The notes: generated by a model not told the origin, from the sequence alone. Shown: positions 45,064-58,759, counted from the stretch's first letter. The stretch is DNA of 64,000 nucleotides from Chrysomallon squamiferum (GCA_012295275.1 CM022671.1:11439178-11503177), one strand, 5' to 3'. Translations and numbers: made by a program.

Positions 45064-48000
45064 TCATCTTTGTTTTGCTGTTTGCAATTTACACTGTGAT
45101 TGGTACTGATCTTTCACGAAAGTCACTAGACTGTTTTCTGTTCTGTAAATAACCACAAGAACAAGCATTCCGCAGACACCACCAACTCCAGTGTGAATTA
45201 TTCGTCCAGAAATTCCTTTATCACAGCAAAATGTTGCCTATAAATATAAATATGATGGCTGTAATAAGATAAAAGTAGTGTTTCTGTAGGTAAAATATTG
45301 CAATAATGATTGTGGTGGTAACAGTTGTTAGCGGCAGCAATTGTGGCTTAGTGAACATGCATGTAACACTATTAGTAATAGTAATTATAATGAAATAATT
45401 TACAGTAAAAACAATTTAAATTTGCATCAACTGTCATGACATACCTCAGAAACATAAGTGACGAAGAATGACAACACGAGTGTAATAAGAACAGGGAAAG
45501 ATGGAATACAGGAATTCAAAGCCTTATGCTGACACTCTTTAAAATAATTCATAATGAAATAGATGCTGAAATAAAAATAAAACAGGTAAACAGGGAAAGA
45601 TGTTGGTTTTTTAATTATGTTAATGAGCATGACCACATAACCACTTCTATATACAAGAATAAAAATGTCTTCAGTATCTTTTATATCAAACAAAGTTGTA
45701 TGAAATCTGAATTAGCATTGCTAATTTATAAAAAAAAATACATCTATCAACCCGTTTTACTATTTTTTGTAATTATTTTAATAATAATAATAATAAAATG
45801 ATCTGAAAAGCAGAGAACCTTTTTAAAATTCAGATATAACTTTTTTATTTATTTATTTTTTAGTACATAGCACAAATGTTTTTCTACCTTACCTGTGAAC
45901 AATGCGTGCAAGCATGTTTAAACAGTTTGCTATGATGAACCCAACACTGCCAAAGTGTCTTGTTAACAACCAGGAAGACAGAAGAAAAAGCACAGAAAAC
46001 ACCAACATCTTTTTATTGTATCTATCATTATAAATAAACAATAATTATTATCAGTTGCATTTTGAATAGATCTTTCTTGAAAATTATAATGAGAAATGAC
46101 AATATGTCAGTGTAAGTTATAAAACTTTGACTCAGCAAAAACATGGTAAAACATTTACTATCCATTCATTTAGTTAAATAAAATATACACCAATATATAT
46201 ATAATTCACTTTTAACACATTTAACTCGGCTTGATAAGAAAAAGAAAAATGAATCAGAAATTCAGTGCAATGAAAAAATGGTCAAGTTATAACAGCTTAC
46301 TTATCAACCTGTTCTTGACTCATTGCAGCAAAGACAAACCCTTCAGTTGTGCCATTGACAGCTATCACCAGAACATACAGGCAATACCATCGAAGTAACA
46401 TTGGACCTGGAGAAAATATATTTTTGATAAGTGAATATATATGTATATACACACACACATACATGTGTCTGTGTTTTTGTTTTGTTTTTTATATTAATTT
46501 TGTAATGATTGCTAGGTATAAATACCACCTTGTTTTTCTTTCTCTGTTTTTTAAATCATAACTGAAGAAACCAACTGCGGTCCAATGTGAATACTGAGTA
46601 TGATTCATTCAGTGTAACACCATGACTAAGGAGATGATGAAATTGTATGAAAACATTTTCAAATTTGCATCAGAAAATTCAGGCAGACTGTTACATCCAA
46701 AAATGATATTGTCATTCAGTATTTATTTTGCTCAAAATGTGACAGAAAGTAAACTTTAACATAAACAGTTTGAAAGTTGAAATATTTATCAGTTACCTGT
46801 TCCTGAACTGAGAATATTCCCTCCATAAAGATCAAGAGCCAAAAAGGAGAATGAGAAGCCAAAAACTAAGATAACAGATCCAATAAGTATAACTGTTTTT
46901 AGCAAAGCTTCCAAAACCTGACTGCAAAAGGCTAAAGATTCCTGTAAAACATGAACAATAAAGTATTTTTTTGTTCTTTTCTTGTTTGCTAAGATATAGT
47001 TGTTAATATTTTTATTGTAGAAAACTGGATACATGTGAATCTGAATTTTCTATTATTAAAATGAACAACCTGTTTAACTTTTTCATGTTTTTTGTTGAAA
47101 ACGAATCTAGAAGTTTTATTATTTTAAAGGTACACTGTCACAAACATGCTGCAAAAAAATACGCTCCAAAATTGAATTAACTTTATATTTTAAAATAGAT
47201 TTTGAATTTTTTGTTGGAAAGAAAGGTGTAAATTCTTAAACCTGCCTGAGACTGTTGTTCTGCTGGAAGACCTCTGGTTAGAGACTGAGAGAAAAAAAAA
47301 TAACTATTTTCTTCAATGGGAAGAAATATAAAACGTGCAGCCATAGAACCCAGATTGTTTATAACATCATAAATGCCTGAAATTAAAAAATTATAACATC
47401 AACAGAGCCATGTAAGACAGACCTTATGGATACTAATTAGATACTAAAGTTAAATATATACCTAGCTTTGCTATAAAATTATTTATTACTGGGTTAGTAT
47501 AACTGTTAAAGAAGTGGAATTTTTAAACCGAGTCAAATATTATTACTGCAGTATTCAAGTGACATTTGTATAATTTGCAACATTCTTGTCTTTTACTGTG
47601 TGTACAAACCTTGATCAGCAAAACTAAGAACATCCAGAAATGTCATAACAAATCTTTCACCTGAAAGAAAGATGAACATCAACTGTAAATTAATATAAAA
47701 TCATAATAAAAGAAAAATTACAAGGAAACTTTGGGAATTATTATAATGAATTAATAATGGCCGATTATTGGTGCACAAATAGGAAGTAATTTCCTACAAA
47801 CAAAACCATATCTATTAAGAGTCAAAAAATCACAATGTGATAACATGAAAAATAACCTTGTCATTATCAGATTTATTGCAGCTGATTAATTATATTTTAA
47901 GAAAATGATATATCAGCATTTTTTGGTGATAAAATTTTAATTATTATATGATAATATTTTAGAATTTCAAATTATTTCACTTAAAAATAATGAAAGCATG

Positions 48001-51000
48001 CCTACCTTCAGTAAGGATTTGCTTCAAAAAGCTCTGTTTAAAAAAACTCCAAGTAAGTCTAGCCAGTCGCTGGTCTATGAAAGGCTGTAAATATAATACT
48101 AACAAGCATCAAACATTATAATAACGTATAGTTTTAGAAGTGTTATAATTAGTAGATCAATAAATTAGATCTACATTTAAGAAAAGAATGAATATTTAAC
48201 AGCACCTATGTACCTTTGAATAATAATGCCTGTTCAGAATTTAGGAATAAACTTATAACAGATTGTTAAAATCACATTTAATGCTTGACAAATATGAACA
48301 CAAAATGCTGATCATAGTTTTTACCTCTCCTTCAATATGGCGTGGGAAAAAGTGTTCAATTTTTGTCAGTGGAAAATCATCATCTCGTTTGTTGATGTGT
48401 CTGATGTATTGCAGAAAATAGCCATAATACATGATCACATAACTAATCACAAAGATCACCTTTGAGAAAATATTTAAAAAGCAAATTAAGTATTTTTTGT
48501 CACAGTTTGACATTAAAACACACACACACACACACACACACACATTAGAACAAAATTATTTTGTTGTTTCAATAAAGATAATTAATGCATTATTTTTTTT
48601 CTTATAAATAATTTTAACCTTGCTGTATTTATTTCCCTTTGCTTATGAAGAACAAAACAAAAATATAAAAAATAATAATAATAAATATATAAGTAGGTAT
48701 GACAGTTCTTTTTTTTAATTACTAAAGATAACTTAGTTTGGAGCATGAAAAAACTTAATTAAGAAATAAACTTCTAAATTCATATTATTTTTTTGATTAT
48801 TACTAAAGCTTTTATTTTATTAAAAAGAATCACATTTTCACCAATAACAAGCCACTTACTTGTGCTATACAGAAATTAATGAGACCCCACTCTGGGAAAG
48901 AAAGAACAAGAAATATGGTGACAATACATTTAATGGCTTGAGAAAAACCTAGAAGAATAACCTGTAACAAAAACAAAAAACATTATATAATATACACGTC
49001 ATAAAGTGGGTGAATAATCTTGATGTTGGTGTTTCAGGGAGCAACCTGCACTATTCTGGTTGTATAAGAAAAATTTGAATAGTAAAAATTTGGATGAGTA
49101 ATCTTAATTATAATCTTTTAAGCAGAGAAATCTGAACAGTTTGGTTTCCGCTAAAGACTTATGTACAGATTGTTAATTTGGCTATAAAAATGAAAAAGGA
49201 CAGTGTCAAAATTATTTACCATCAACTTTTTAATTTGACTATAAAATTTAAAAACTACTATGTAAGAACTATTTACCTTCAACTTAACAAAGAGAAATGC
49301 TTGGCCCACAACCCACAGCGGTTCAGCTACTACTTCTATAAGTGTTGAGACACTGAAGCAGATCACTCCTATGTTGTAATATGGAACAACTGTAGAGTCT
49401 GGACTGTCCAGCAAATACATCCATATCACACCTAGTGACCCACAGCAAAGCACAGCGACTGGAACACTTTCAAAGACATTAGTATTTAACTAAAAACACT
49501 CATTACATTAGCATTTAAAACAAATCTAAATCTTCAAAAGATTAAAATAAGATTTTAGAAAAATTCTAGAAATATGTAATCTCCTGATCTGTTCTTTTTA
49601 AGGAGACTGTTAATCAAAACAGACATAACTGAAGATGCAGCATTAATGGACATATACAGAGTGCTGAAAAATTAAATATTAACTGTATTGAGTTTCATAT
49701 CAGTCAGTTTCCAAAAATATCAAATAAAGATATTTTGATCAAACAACAAAAAAAAAAAAATAATAATAATAATAAAATAATAATAATGATTTAAAACAAA
49801 TTATTGCTGTTACTCTTTCTCTTCACCTGCACCAAACAAGATTTATAACCTGGCGCCAATTTTTCTTTTCAATATTGCTGAGGCACGATCTGTCAAATGC
49901 TTCTTTAGCTAGAAACAGTGTAGTTGAATATAACAACATCAGTCTAAAATTAAATAAATACATATAGATTTAATTTTGAATATAAAAACCAACACATTAA
50001 TTTAAATATCAACCAACACATTAATTTAAATATCAATCTAAAACAAAAACAGTTATGTTACTTGAATTTACATTTGGTTCAAACAATACATGAGCTAACA
50101 ATTATGGTCATTTTGAAAATGAACTCTTTGAAAAAAAAAAAAAAATAATCAGAGACAAGCAATAGTATAAATTTTCACATGGAGAAATGTATATTTAAAG
50201 TATAATTTCTATGTACAAAGGTGACATTAAATATGTATACATACTACTAAAAATTATCTTCAGTATTGCATGAATAGCTCTAAACAGAAAGATAACACAA
50301 CTGCATACATAAATACTCATGTATGTGTGTAGATATACATATATATATTCACTGTCACCTTATGTCTCAATCAAAGTTGAATATTCATAACCTTTTATAT
50401 ATAATTTAATAGTAACAGGCACACAGCAAAACAACCTGAATTAATGTAGTTTAGTGGAGAACAGATTGTTTCCTATAAATTATTAAGAATATAATACTCT
50501 GATTTTTTTTTATGACTTTTTTATTTTTTTATTTTTTTAAAATTATTTTATTTATTTATTTATTTATTCTTTTTCTTTTTATTTCTTAAATAATGAGTAA
50601 TATTTTTAAAGTCTAAGGATAGCTTGCAATATCCTGGTTTAAACAGTCTCACCATTTTTAATTTTCTAAACAGAAACATTTAATGAACTTAATTTTTTTA
50701 CCTGACATTGACAACACCCAAGAGATCCTTCGAAATGAATCTCAAAATAAAAGCATTGAGAAGAAATGTCATAACTCGAATGGTAAGCTTCAAAAAAAAA
50801 AAATAATAATAATAAATAAATAAATAAATAATAATAAAATAATAATTTATTTAAAAAGTTATAAGAATTAAACATCAATTGTCTCTAATGTTTTGAATGT
50901 TTTAATAACTGAATTTCACATACATGTGAACAAACAATTATCTGAATACAAACAATGTTTTGAATATATTAGTAACTGAAATTCATGTAAAATGTACTGT

Positions 51001-51340
51001 GAATACTGTACAATATTTTGAATAGTTCAGTAACAAATTTCTCATAAACAAAATTACATTAAAATGTAATTTCAATAACTGAATGAACTAAAATTAATAA
51101 GATGAATAACTGTTGCCACAAAATACTGTCACATACAAATTAAATGAAAATATACATCTTACCAACATATACTGTATTTGTATACAAAAGTTTTAAAATT
51201 ATAAAATTTTAAAATTATTTGTTGTTGTTGTTGTTATAGATTGAACAGATCACAATAATTATATCAACATATGTAACCTGCAAAATCATATTATAAGTGG
51301 CTGCCTTGGTAATTCCTGCAAGAAGATCCGAAGCCTTCAT
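45064..51340 (-). CDS. RFT1: RFT1, ER oligosaccharide-lipid factor
   Basis: This is a multi-pass ER membrane protein of the MATE-like fold needed for Man5GlcNAc2-PP-dolichol use in N-glycosylation. The flippase role is debated. There are 14 exons on the minus strand: 51278-51340, 50702-50787, 49827-49943, 49277-49466, 48860-48961, 48325-48459, 48006-48084, 47610-47660, 47246-47376, 46797-46941, 46301-46406, 45893-46021, 45445-45565 and 45064-45237. The total is 542 residues against 541 in human. Family signatures are [55 protein letters not shown] and [14 protein letters not shown]. The exon 9 end is ambiguous: a GC donor after SQ (used here) or GT at 47241 with an acceptor 10 bases inside exon 10, which gives 540 residues. 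The exon 4 acceptor (TTTGAAAG) has a weak pyrimidine tract. Confidence 0.92.
48518..48543. repeat. (CA)n microsatellite in an RFT1 intron
   Basis: Thirteen CA units in the intron upstream of exon 6, about 60 bp from its acceptor. Confidence 0.9.
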
Positions 51341-52476
51341 CGTTGACGTCTGCACAACTTCAGCTTCAGGTTATTTTCTTTATTCAGATTTCATTTAGCA
51401 TAGGCAAACACAATGATTTTTCCGTTGAATATTTACTTAGTCGTTGATACATCAATGAACTTCTGATAATTTTAATGCAATTAAAGAACGCAGTATAACA
51501 TATTTTATTGTCATTATTTGTGTAACCTGGGCGCAGACATTTTGGACAAACATTAGTCACATGATTTGTTATTGTATGCGTTGCACTGATTAGCAATATT
51601 ATAGTGATCTCTAAAAAGCGAATCTTTTATTTCATTAACTCTATCCAGTTTTAGACATTAATTCTGCTAAAAATAAAATATCGAATTATATAGAAATAAA
51701 CAGATAATATATTTTAAATGGAGATAAGAATATGTCATATGGCCTGAGAGCAAAAGATAGGAGACGAAATAAATAAGGTGCAACTTAAAATAAAGGCGTA
51801 AAATACGAATAAGATTTAAAAACAAGTGGGAAAACCTCAGTGAGAATTTTAGCGTTAGTTTGTTTCCGTAATTAAGAATACATTAAGTGACAGGTAAATA
51901 TTCTGAAATACCATTGTTGTATTTTAAAATTTCATTTGATATTGTGTTGTTTTGACACGGTTTTATTTTAGATTTTGATTTAATTTTATATATGACAATG
52001 TCATTTTGACATGAACTAATTTTACGAACTAATAAATATAATATTGTAAATGAATGATATTCATCATACTGCTGATGATGTGTTAAAAATTAATTTTAAT
52101 GGAACATTTTATTTTAATTTATTTATTTTAATTTTTAATTATATGTAAATTATACATTTCAAATTTAGCAAATAACATTTACTGATTTGTAAGTATGTTA
52201 AACTGTACCAATTTCATCAATTCATGGACTTGTTTATGGGTTTGTGTTGTATAAACAGAGATTCATATGTTGACAAATCCATATATATTTATTAGTTAAT
52301 ATTAAATATTAATTTCTTTTTTAAATTATTCAAAAAGAGTAAAGGAAATAAACCCAACCTATATTAAGAAAATGAAATGTAATAGTTTCAAATTTTTAAC
52401 CATTAGATTTCTAAAATTGGAAATAAAATGTATTAAACAACAGGGAGTACATTGCAATGGTTAAATTGTTTTTCAG
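51341..52476. promoter_or_regulatory. Shared RFT1 / NSMCE3 head-to-head promoter region
   Basis: The RFT1 start codon (minus) and NSMCE3 start codon (plus) are 1.15 kb apart. NSMCE3 has an acceptor at 52474-52476, 13 bases before its ATG, so it needs a non-coding first exon. ACAG|GTAAAT at 51890-51899 is a good donor for that, placing its transcription start near 51.8 kb, perhaps 0.4 kb from that of RFT1. This would be a compact bidirectional promoter. Positions of both starts are inferred. Confidence 0.45.
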
Positions 52477-52489
52477 TTAAGACACTAAA

Positions 52490-55400
52490 ATGCCATCAGC
52501 TTCTCAGTCAAGCAGCAGAGCAGGCAGCTCGCAGCGCCAGAGTACTCAGTCACAGAGAGGTCACCTGCCAAGAAGTCAGACTGCAACTCAGAACATGAGT
52601 CAGGCAGATAAAGCTGCTGCCGACATCAACAAAGAGGAACTGGAACAAAAAGTAAGTTCCTCCTTGTTCCTTTCATCAAGTTAGTTTGATACATGCGTTT
52701 GTGTCTTAATATCAGTTTATTTTATAAATGTTAGGTTTCTTGCAGAATTTCTTGTTTGCTTTGCAATTTCTTTTCAGTTAAATAAATATATTATTATTAA
52801 TATAATTAAAAAAAAAAAAATGATTGATGATTTTATACGTTTTGATAACTGTTAAAACAAATTTAATTTAAATCCTGCATTGTCCATAACATTCTTTAAT
52901 TTCTTTTTCATTGCAAGTGTTATTAAAAACTATCATCTAAGCAAATAACCCAATTTAATACTTATTATTATTAACATAAATATAAGATTGAACTTTAAAG
53001 AAGAATGTTTGTTTCATTTACTTTCTCAGGTAACTGATCTTGTGCAGTACATGTTAATCATGTGGCAGAAGAATGTACCCATAAAGAAACTAGGTATCAA
53101 TTTCAAACTTGCAGTATCATTTCTTCATTAATTTTAAGTTTTGAAGTTTAACAAATATTCAAAATACGGTTTAAAAAGTATAAAATTTCCAATTTTTTTC
53201 TCTTAAGTTGGACGCAGAAGTACTTAATAAAGTGTATTTTGAAAGATTTGTGATACCATTTTCAAACCTATATTTACTTTACATTTATTTTGTAACTGAT
53301 AAATGGAATTTATTAATCAATTTCTTTTTGAAATATTTTAATAATATTTTTGAAAGATTGAGTGTACATACAGTTTTTTCATATGGAAAAGGATCACAAA
53401 TATTAGTAGACAGAAAACATTATTAGTATTTTCTTTACAGATACTGATAAAATGTATTAAAAGAACAGTTTTGTCATAGGGACGAAGAGCAGAAATATTA
53501 ATGTAGTATATATATTATTAATTACTTCTTTACAGATATTAATAAAAATGTATTAAAAGAACATAGCAGAGCTTTTGCACACATAATGAAAAAAGCTGAA
53601 GATAAGTTGGAAAAGGTATTTACTTCCTTAATTATAATTTCTATCTACTACTATGGTGGAAAAAATAAAGTTGAGAATTTTTATTTAAGCCATAATGATT
53701 TTTACTCATTGTTTCTGAAATTGTAAGTTGTAAAATGAATATTATTTTCATTAAATTTTTATTTTTTTTATATATGTGTATGTGTGTGTGTGTGTATGTG
53801 TGTATACATAAATTTATGTATACAGACACTCACACACAGAGATACACATTATATTTATTTATCTAGGTTTTTGGTGCTAAAGTAATTGAATTACAAGACA
53901 AACATAAAGGTAGCTATATTCTTTTAAACATGCTGGAAAATGATTCAGAGAATCCATATCTCGTTTTGTAAGTATTGTTATATTTTATGTTAATATCACT
54001 TTTCATTTATGAAAAAAGTAGTAATAAAGAGAATTAAACTAAATTTAGAAAAAGAAAAATGTTTTTTAAAAGAGAAAGTAACACCTATTTTGCCATTTCA
54101 TATAATTAGTTTGTTCATTTCAAAATGCAGCTAAATATCAGTAACATCTGTTTACTTAATACATACACATTTTCTTTTTATAAAATGTTTGTATATCTCT
54201 ATAGATAATGCTATGATTCTTTGTTACATTCAAAGGTAAACACTAATATTGAAATTTGTTTTAAATGCTTAAAAATTTAATAATTATTACAATAAATTTA
54301 CATATTGTGTTTATAGCCCAGAGATTGAGAATGCAAAAACTGGTCTTCTGATGGTGACTCTCAGCCTTATTTTTATGAATGGAAATGTCATGCAAGATGG
54401 TAATAAAATTTTGTTTCTTGTATACATATTAACCAAAACTGCCTTTTAAATTCAAATGAGAAATGCAAAATAATGAAATAAACAAAATATTGTATAGAAT
54501 CACAAACATCAGTGTTTTTTAAAAAGTTCTATGAAGAAAATCAAATTCTTTATTTTATAAATACATCCTTTTTCTCGTCTTTTATATTCTACTGTGATAA
54601 AATAAGTTAGAATATTTTAAGAACACATTTAATAAAATTAATGGCAGTTATGAACATTAATACTGTATTATTTTTCTTTCAGTTGAATTATGGCACACCT
54701 TAAAAAAGTTTGGAATTGATCCTCAGTAAGTGTTTCATATTAAATTAGCTAAATCATAGTCTGTTACAGCTATCAGTGGTGGTTTGAATAAATAGCCTTA
54801 ATAGATTTGGTATATCTTTAGACCCCGCTGCATTCAGCCAACAAGTTGTATACATGTATGAATTGTTACTATTGCCAAATCCTCAGTCTCTTACAGGTAT
54901 TTACATTTTCTTAGTTCAATCATAATACATGTTCTAAAAGGTTCTTTATATAATTATTGTGTTAATTTTATGCTTAAATATTAAACATGTAGAAAGATAT
55001 GTTGCTTAATAATTAGTTATGTCCTTAAATTTATAATTTCTTTATGTCCTACTCAGATATTTTATAATTATTCCAGCTGTACTCATGAAGTCTTTGGAGA
55101 TGTCAAAAAATTGATTACTCAGGAATTTGTCCGTCAAGGATTCCTAGAATATGTGCGACAACCTAACAGTGATCCACCTACTTACGACATTCAGTGGGGA
55201 CAGAGAGCTTACTACGAGACATCAAAAAAACATTGTCTCAATTTTGTTAGTCAGGTAACACACATTACACTGAATGAAAGGTCATTGACAAACATATTTT
55301 CTTTTTTTTTTTTTTTCAGATTGAATAAAGATATTCTGAACAATATCTAAAATATTTAAGCAAAAAATCTATTTGCAATAGTTTTTTTTTTTTTTTTTTA

Positions 55401-55841
55401 TTATTGTTGTAGTAGAAACCTCTAGTATTTGTTTAATTTATTTTTGTATCCTTTCATAAGAAAACCATATGAACCTTTAAAATGAGTATAATGAGGCCTT
55501 GATGAAATCTTGACTGAAATATAAAATATACATTTTATATCTGCCTTGTAAATTGGAGTGCAATACTTTTTAAAACTGCATTTTCTAAAAACAAATATAA
55601 AGTTATTGTAAGGGTTATTCTATCATTCAAATCACTCAGTAAAAGTGAAATTTGTAACCTAAATGATTCAGATATTAATACATTATTGCCTCAGTAACAG
55701 GTTTTGTAAAGGATTCAAACTAGCAAGTGTTTTTATTTGTGTTTGCAGATATATGATATGGAGCCAGAAAGATGGACATCACAATATCAGGACATGTTGA
55801 ATGATGAAGAAGTTCAGACTAATAATGTACCTCGACACTGA
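52490..55841 (+). CDS. NSMCE3: Non-SMC element 3 (MAGE-domain), SMC5/6 complex
   Basis: This is the MAGE-family subunit of the SMC5/6 complex, partner of the NSMCE1 RING ligase and of NSMCE4. It acts in the nucleus in recombination repair and replication-fork handling. The coding exons are 52490-52651, 53030-53093, 53536-53615, 53867-53967, 54317-54399, 54683-54725, 55077-55254 and 55749-55841. The frame closes at 267 residues against 304 in human. Residues 1-50 are Ser/Gln-rich and disordered. The MAGE homology domain follows, with [34 protein letters not shown] and [11 protein letters not shown], then the second winged helix with [18 protein letters not shown] and [12 protein letters not shown] poly(A) signal is at 56198-56203. 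Single-copy ancestral MAGE genes of invertebrates are NSMCE3 orthologues, which supports the name. Confidence 0.9.
53425..53475 (+). repeat. Duplicated acceptor and partial exon 3 of NSMCE3
   Basis: CTTTACAGATACTGATAAAATG followed by TATTAAAAGAACA is a near copy of the true exon 3 start at 53528-53565, lying 92 bp upstream. After about 45 bp the likeness ends. The copy keeps the AG and pyrimidine tract but has lost a base in the exon part and would shift the frame, so it is a potential decoy splice site. Confidence 0.65.
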
Positions 55842-58128
55842 TGAACACAACAATTTCTTATTTATAAGTGGATGTATAGTTTTTACTGTTTCCAAAATAA
55901 AAAAAGCTTCTTTTTTTTTTAAATTATTTAAACAAAATAGGTTTGGGTCAGCTGGAAATTTATTAGCTCTGGAATCAGTCTGTTACAGATATCTTATTTC
56001 CCTTTTTTCTTTTTTTTTAATTCAATTTAGTATATTTATTTATTTTTTTTTTTTTTTTTTATTTTTTTTTATGAAAACTCATTGATTTTTGAAATTATTG
56101 TTATTTTCACAAATCAAACTGTTTTTACTTTTCTCAGTTTGCTCATGATATTTTAACATTTTCATTTTGAGCTTTGTTATTTAAATGAAGGATGAAAAAT
56201 AAAGAAATAATATTACACACAAAATTTATGTTATGAACATTACTTAAATCATTTGTCAATAAATATTCATTAATACTGTATTTTCTTACTTTATTAGTAA
56301 ACATTCTTGACACTATTTTGGGAGAACTAAATTACACTTTTGTAATTAATATTATTTTATTTTATTACCCATTGTTATATATATTTTTTTTATTTTGTGT
56401 ATAATTGTGAATGGTAATTTTCTTGTATCAGTTAGTTAAAAACTGTGATGTGTAATTTCTTTTATACTGAAATTACATAAAAGTGAGCCTTTATTATTAA
56501 TATTTAACAGCTCTGGTAATATAGTGTAATATACTTAATGGTTATAAGAATGATTAATAAAAATTGTTAAGAATTTATAATTTAATTTCCAAAATTTCTA
56601 GTTAAGGAGGGTGCTATCAGAAAAAAACAAATTACCCAGATCATAAATAGAAAGCAGTAATATGAACGTGTGTGTTGTACATTAATATAACTTGTATGTA
56701 AGCCAACATCAAGAGGAAGAAAGGATGATTTTAAAATTTTATTGGAATGAATGCCAGAAACAAATGTTCACCAAATATTTATTGAACTGTTATTTTCAAA
56801 GCCTGATGATAGTGTTACAGCATGAAATAAATAACTTTCTTTTCTTGCCAGTAAGTCTTAAATGCTCAAGTACAGTTTGTTTATACTACTTTATTCAGAT
56901 AAAAACTTTTCTTAATGTTTAAACATGGAATAATAGTGTTTCTTTTATTTATTTATTTATTTATTTTATTTTATTTTATATCTTGGTTTTTCCTTTTTTT
57001 CTTTTAATTTATATATTTCTTTATTTTTATATTTTTTAATTACTATTATTTTTGTTGGTATCTTTGTTACTGTTATTAATGTTATAATTGCAGTTATAAA
57101 AGCAGTTGTAATTTTTATTTTCCTGTGTTTTTATTAAATTATTTATCTAAATGTTTGGGTAGAGTGCAGGCTGTTTTAAGGTAGTTCATGGAATAAGTTC
57201 TACTACGTACATCTGTGGGTTACATTCAGTTGGTCTATCCAAATTCATGTAACCTGTTTGATAATCCCTAAATGAGTGTGTAATTTAACGCACCAAGTTA
57301 TGGGAGATAACTCCCGTGAGTATCGCAAAGGTGAAACCATGGCATTAATTAAACGGTCCGTATGTATGCAATGGCATACCATTTCACTTGTCTTGCATAA
57401 CTTTCGTGTTTACAAAATCAGTATATACAGTTTTAATCAAACTCACGTCGTTTGACAGGACGCATAATTTTTAAGGTTACATTTACTATTTCCTTCACCC
57501 ATGCTTTTCGAAGCATATGAAGTAAGACATTTTTGAAAGTTGCAAATACCAATAGATTAAAAACGTGGCGCATTAAACAAAATATATATTTATATTTTTT
57601 TTTAATTATCACGAAACATGGAGTCAGTAGGTACATCTCAGCCATTATTTCAGAGACACCAGTAAAATAAACATTACATTATGAGATTGTGATGCACCAA
57701 ATTCTTAACGAAACATTTTGCAGCTGTAAATTCAATTTACATAATGTCCAGAAAATATTGTCGATGTTTGAAAGAAGTTGGGTAATAAGAGGTATTAAAG
57801 AAATGATCAATATTATTTGAAAACATTATCTTTAAGATAAATCCTGAAACGTATCAAAAAGTTTCATTTTTCAAAATTTAGTTTCAGATTATTTCTGTAA
57901 GAAAACGACTCAAATACATACTTAAAGTTAGTATGAGTTTGGTACTGGTTTATTTTGTTCTGCCGTGTAACTTACTTTCAAGTGCTAACAGAGCATGGTC
58001 TGGTAATCAGGAGAAAATCCTAATAACGTTCTCGGCATAAGTGTGCATTACATGAAATTATTTAACGAAGGTATTCTCCAGAAAGGGCATATGGTAAGAG
58101 TTGTTGTTAATCTCAATTTGGTCGTCGC
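55842..58128. other. NSMCE3 3' UTR and spacer
   Basis: T-rich DNA (runs near 55912, 56043, 56941-57000) holds the NSMCE3 3' UTR to about 56.2 kb. From about 57.25 kb the DNA is less AT-rich with more CpG, and 57309-57318 holds the small inverted repeat GGGAG-ATAA-CTCCC. A minus-strand frame at 57433-57645 ends near a GTGAGT but has no recognisable family; I leave it uncalled. Confidence 0.45.
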
Positions 58129-58142
58129 ATTTCTATGGCAAC
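58129..58142 (+). promoter_or_regulatory. RFX X-box-like motif
   Basis: ATTTCTATGGCAAC fits the X-box consensus RYYNYYATRRNRAC at every fixed position. It sits 65 bp upstream of an ATG at 58207 that opens a short frame (MPDPHLPFQAEDLWRVP) followed by GT donors, in a locally CpG-richer stretch. X-boxes close to start codons mark RFX-controlled, often ciliary, genes. Function is inferred. Confidence 0.35.
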
Positions 58143-58656
58143 AGAGGATCTGCTAATTTTGAGTGACGTTTAAAAGCCGTTTTTAAAAGACGTTTGTTTC
58201 GACGAAATGCCGGACCCTCATTTACCCTTTCAAGCAGAGGACTTGTGGAGAGTGCCAGTGAGGGGAAATCGGTAAAGACGTCAACATTTGACTGCTGCTA
58301 AACAGGGTAGCACCCTTCTTTTCAGTCTTCATGAGAGCATGTAGGACCAGTCCGTCAAGCCGTTGAAGAATGTATGCTGTAAATTTTGAAACTAATGACA
58401 GACGAGGAGTGAATGTAATTCGAGCCACTTTCCACAGCGTAGGTTCGAATACCGAACATATTTACTTTTCTTTTCTTTGTTTTATTAGAGGAAACTAATT
58501 ACATATCTATTTAAATTAGATATTTTGTTATTTTTATAAAAAGATGGTGTGGATGTTTTCTTTTCTTCAGTGGACACAGTTCATTATAGATGTTTAAACC
58601 GGCGACTGAAAATGTGTTCAATTTTGAGTTCCTGTTTTCGTGTATGACATAACAAA

Positions 58657-58750
58657 ATGGGTCAAGAGTTCTCAGTGGAAGATTTCAGAAGTTTCCATGG
58701 TTTCCATGGAATTAATTTCAAGTCAGGACTTGATAGATGTTACGACAAAG
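58657..58750 (+). CDS. Candidate alternative first coding exon, myristoyl-type start
   Basis: An ATG in good context (AACAAAATGG) opens MGQEFSVEDFRSFHGFHG and runs 31 codons plus one base to a good donor (CGACAAAG|GTAATA). The leftover base makes it phase 1. That fits the acceptor phase of the exon at 63275, as does the exon at 62381. The Gly at position 2 allows N-myristoylation. No family is recognised, and it could be a chance open frame. Confidence 0.3.
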
Positions 58751-58759
58751 GTAATATAT

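Noticed and set aside
57433-57645. 70-codon minus-strand frame ending near a GTGAGT
   Set aside because: A donor-like end alone is not enough; no family likeness and no partner exon were found.
58440-58454. GGTTCGAATACC resembles a tRNA B-box
   Set aside because: No A-box at a proper distance and no cloverleaf can be folded around it by eye, so neither a tRNA gene nor a tRNA-derived SINE is claimed.
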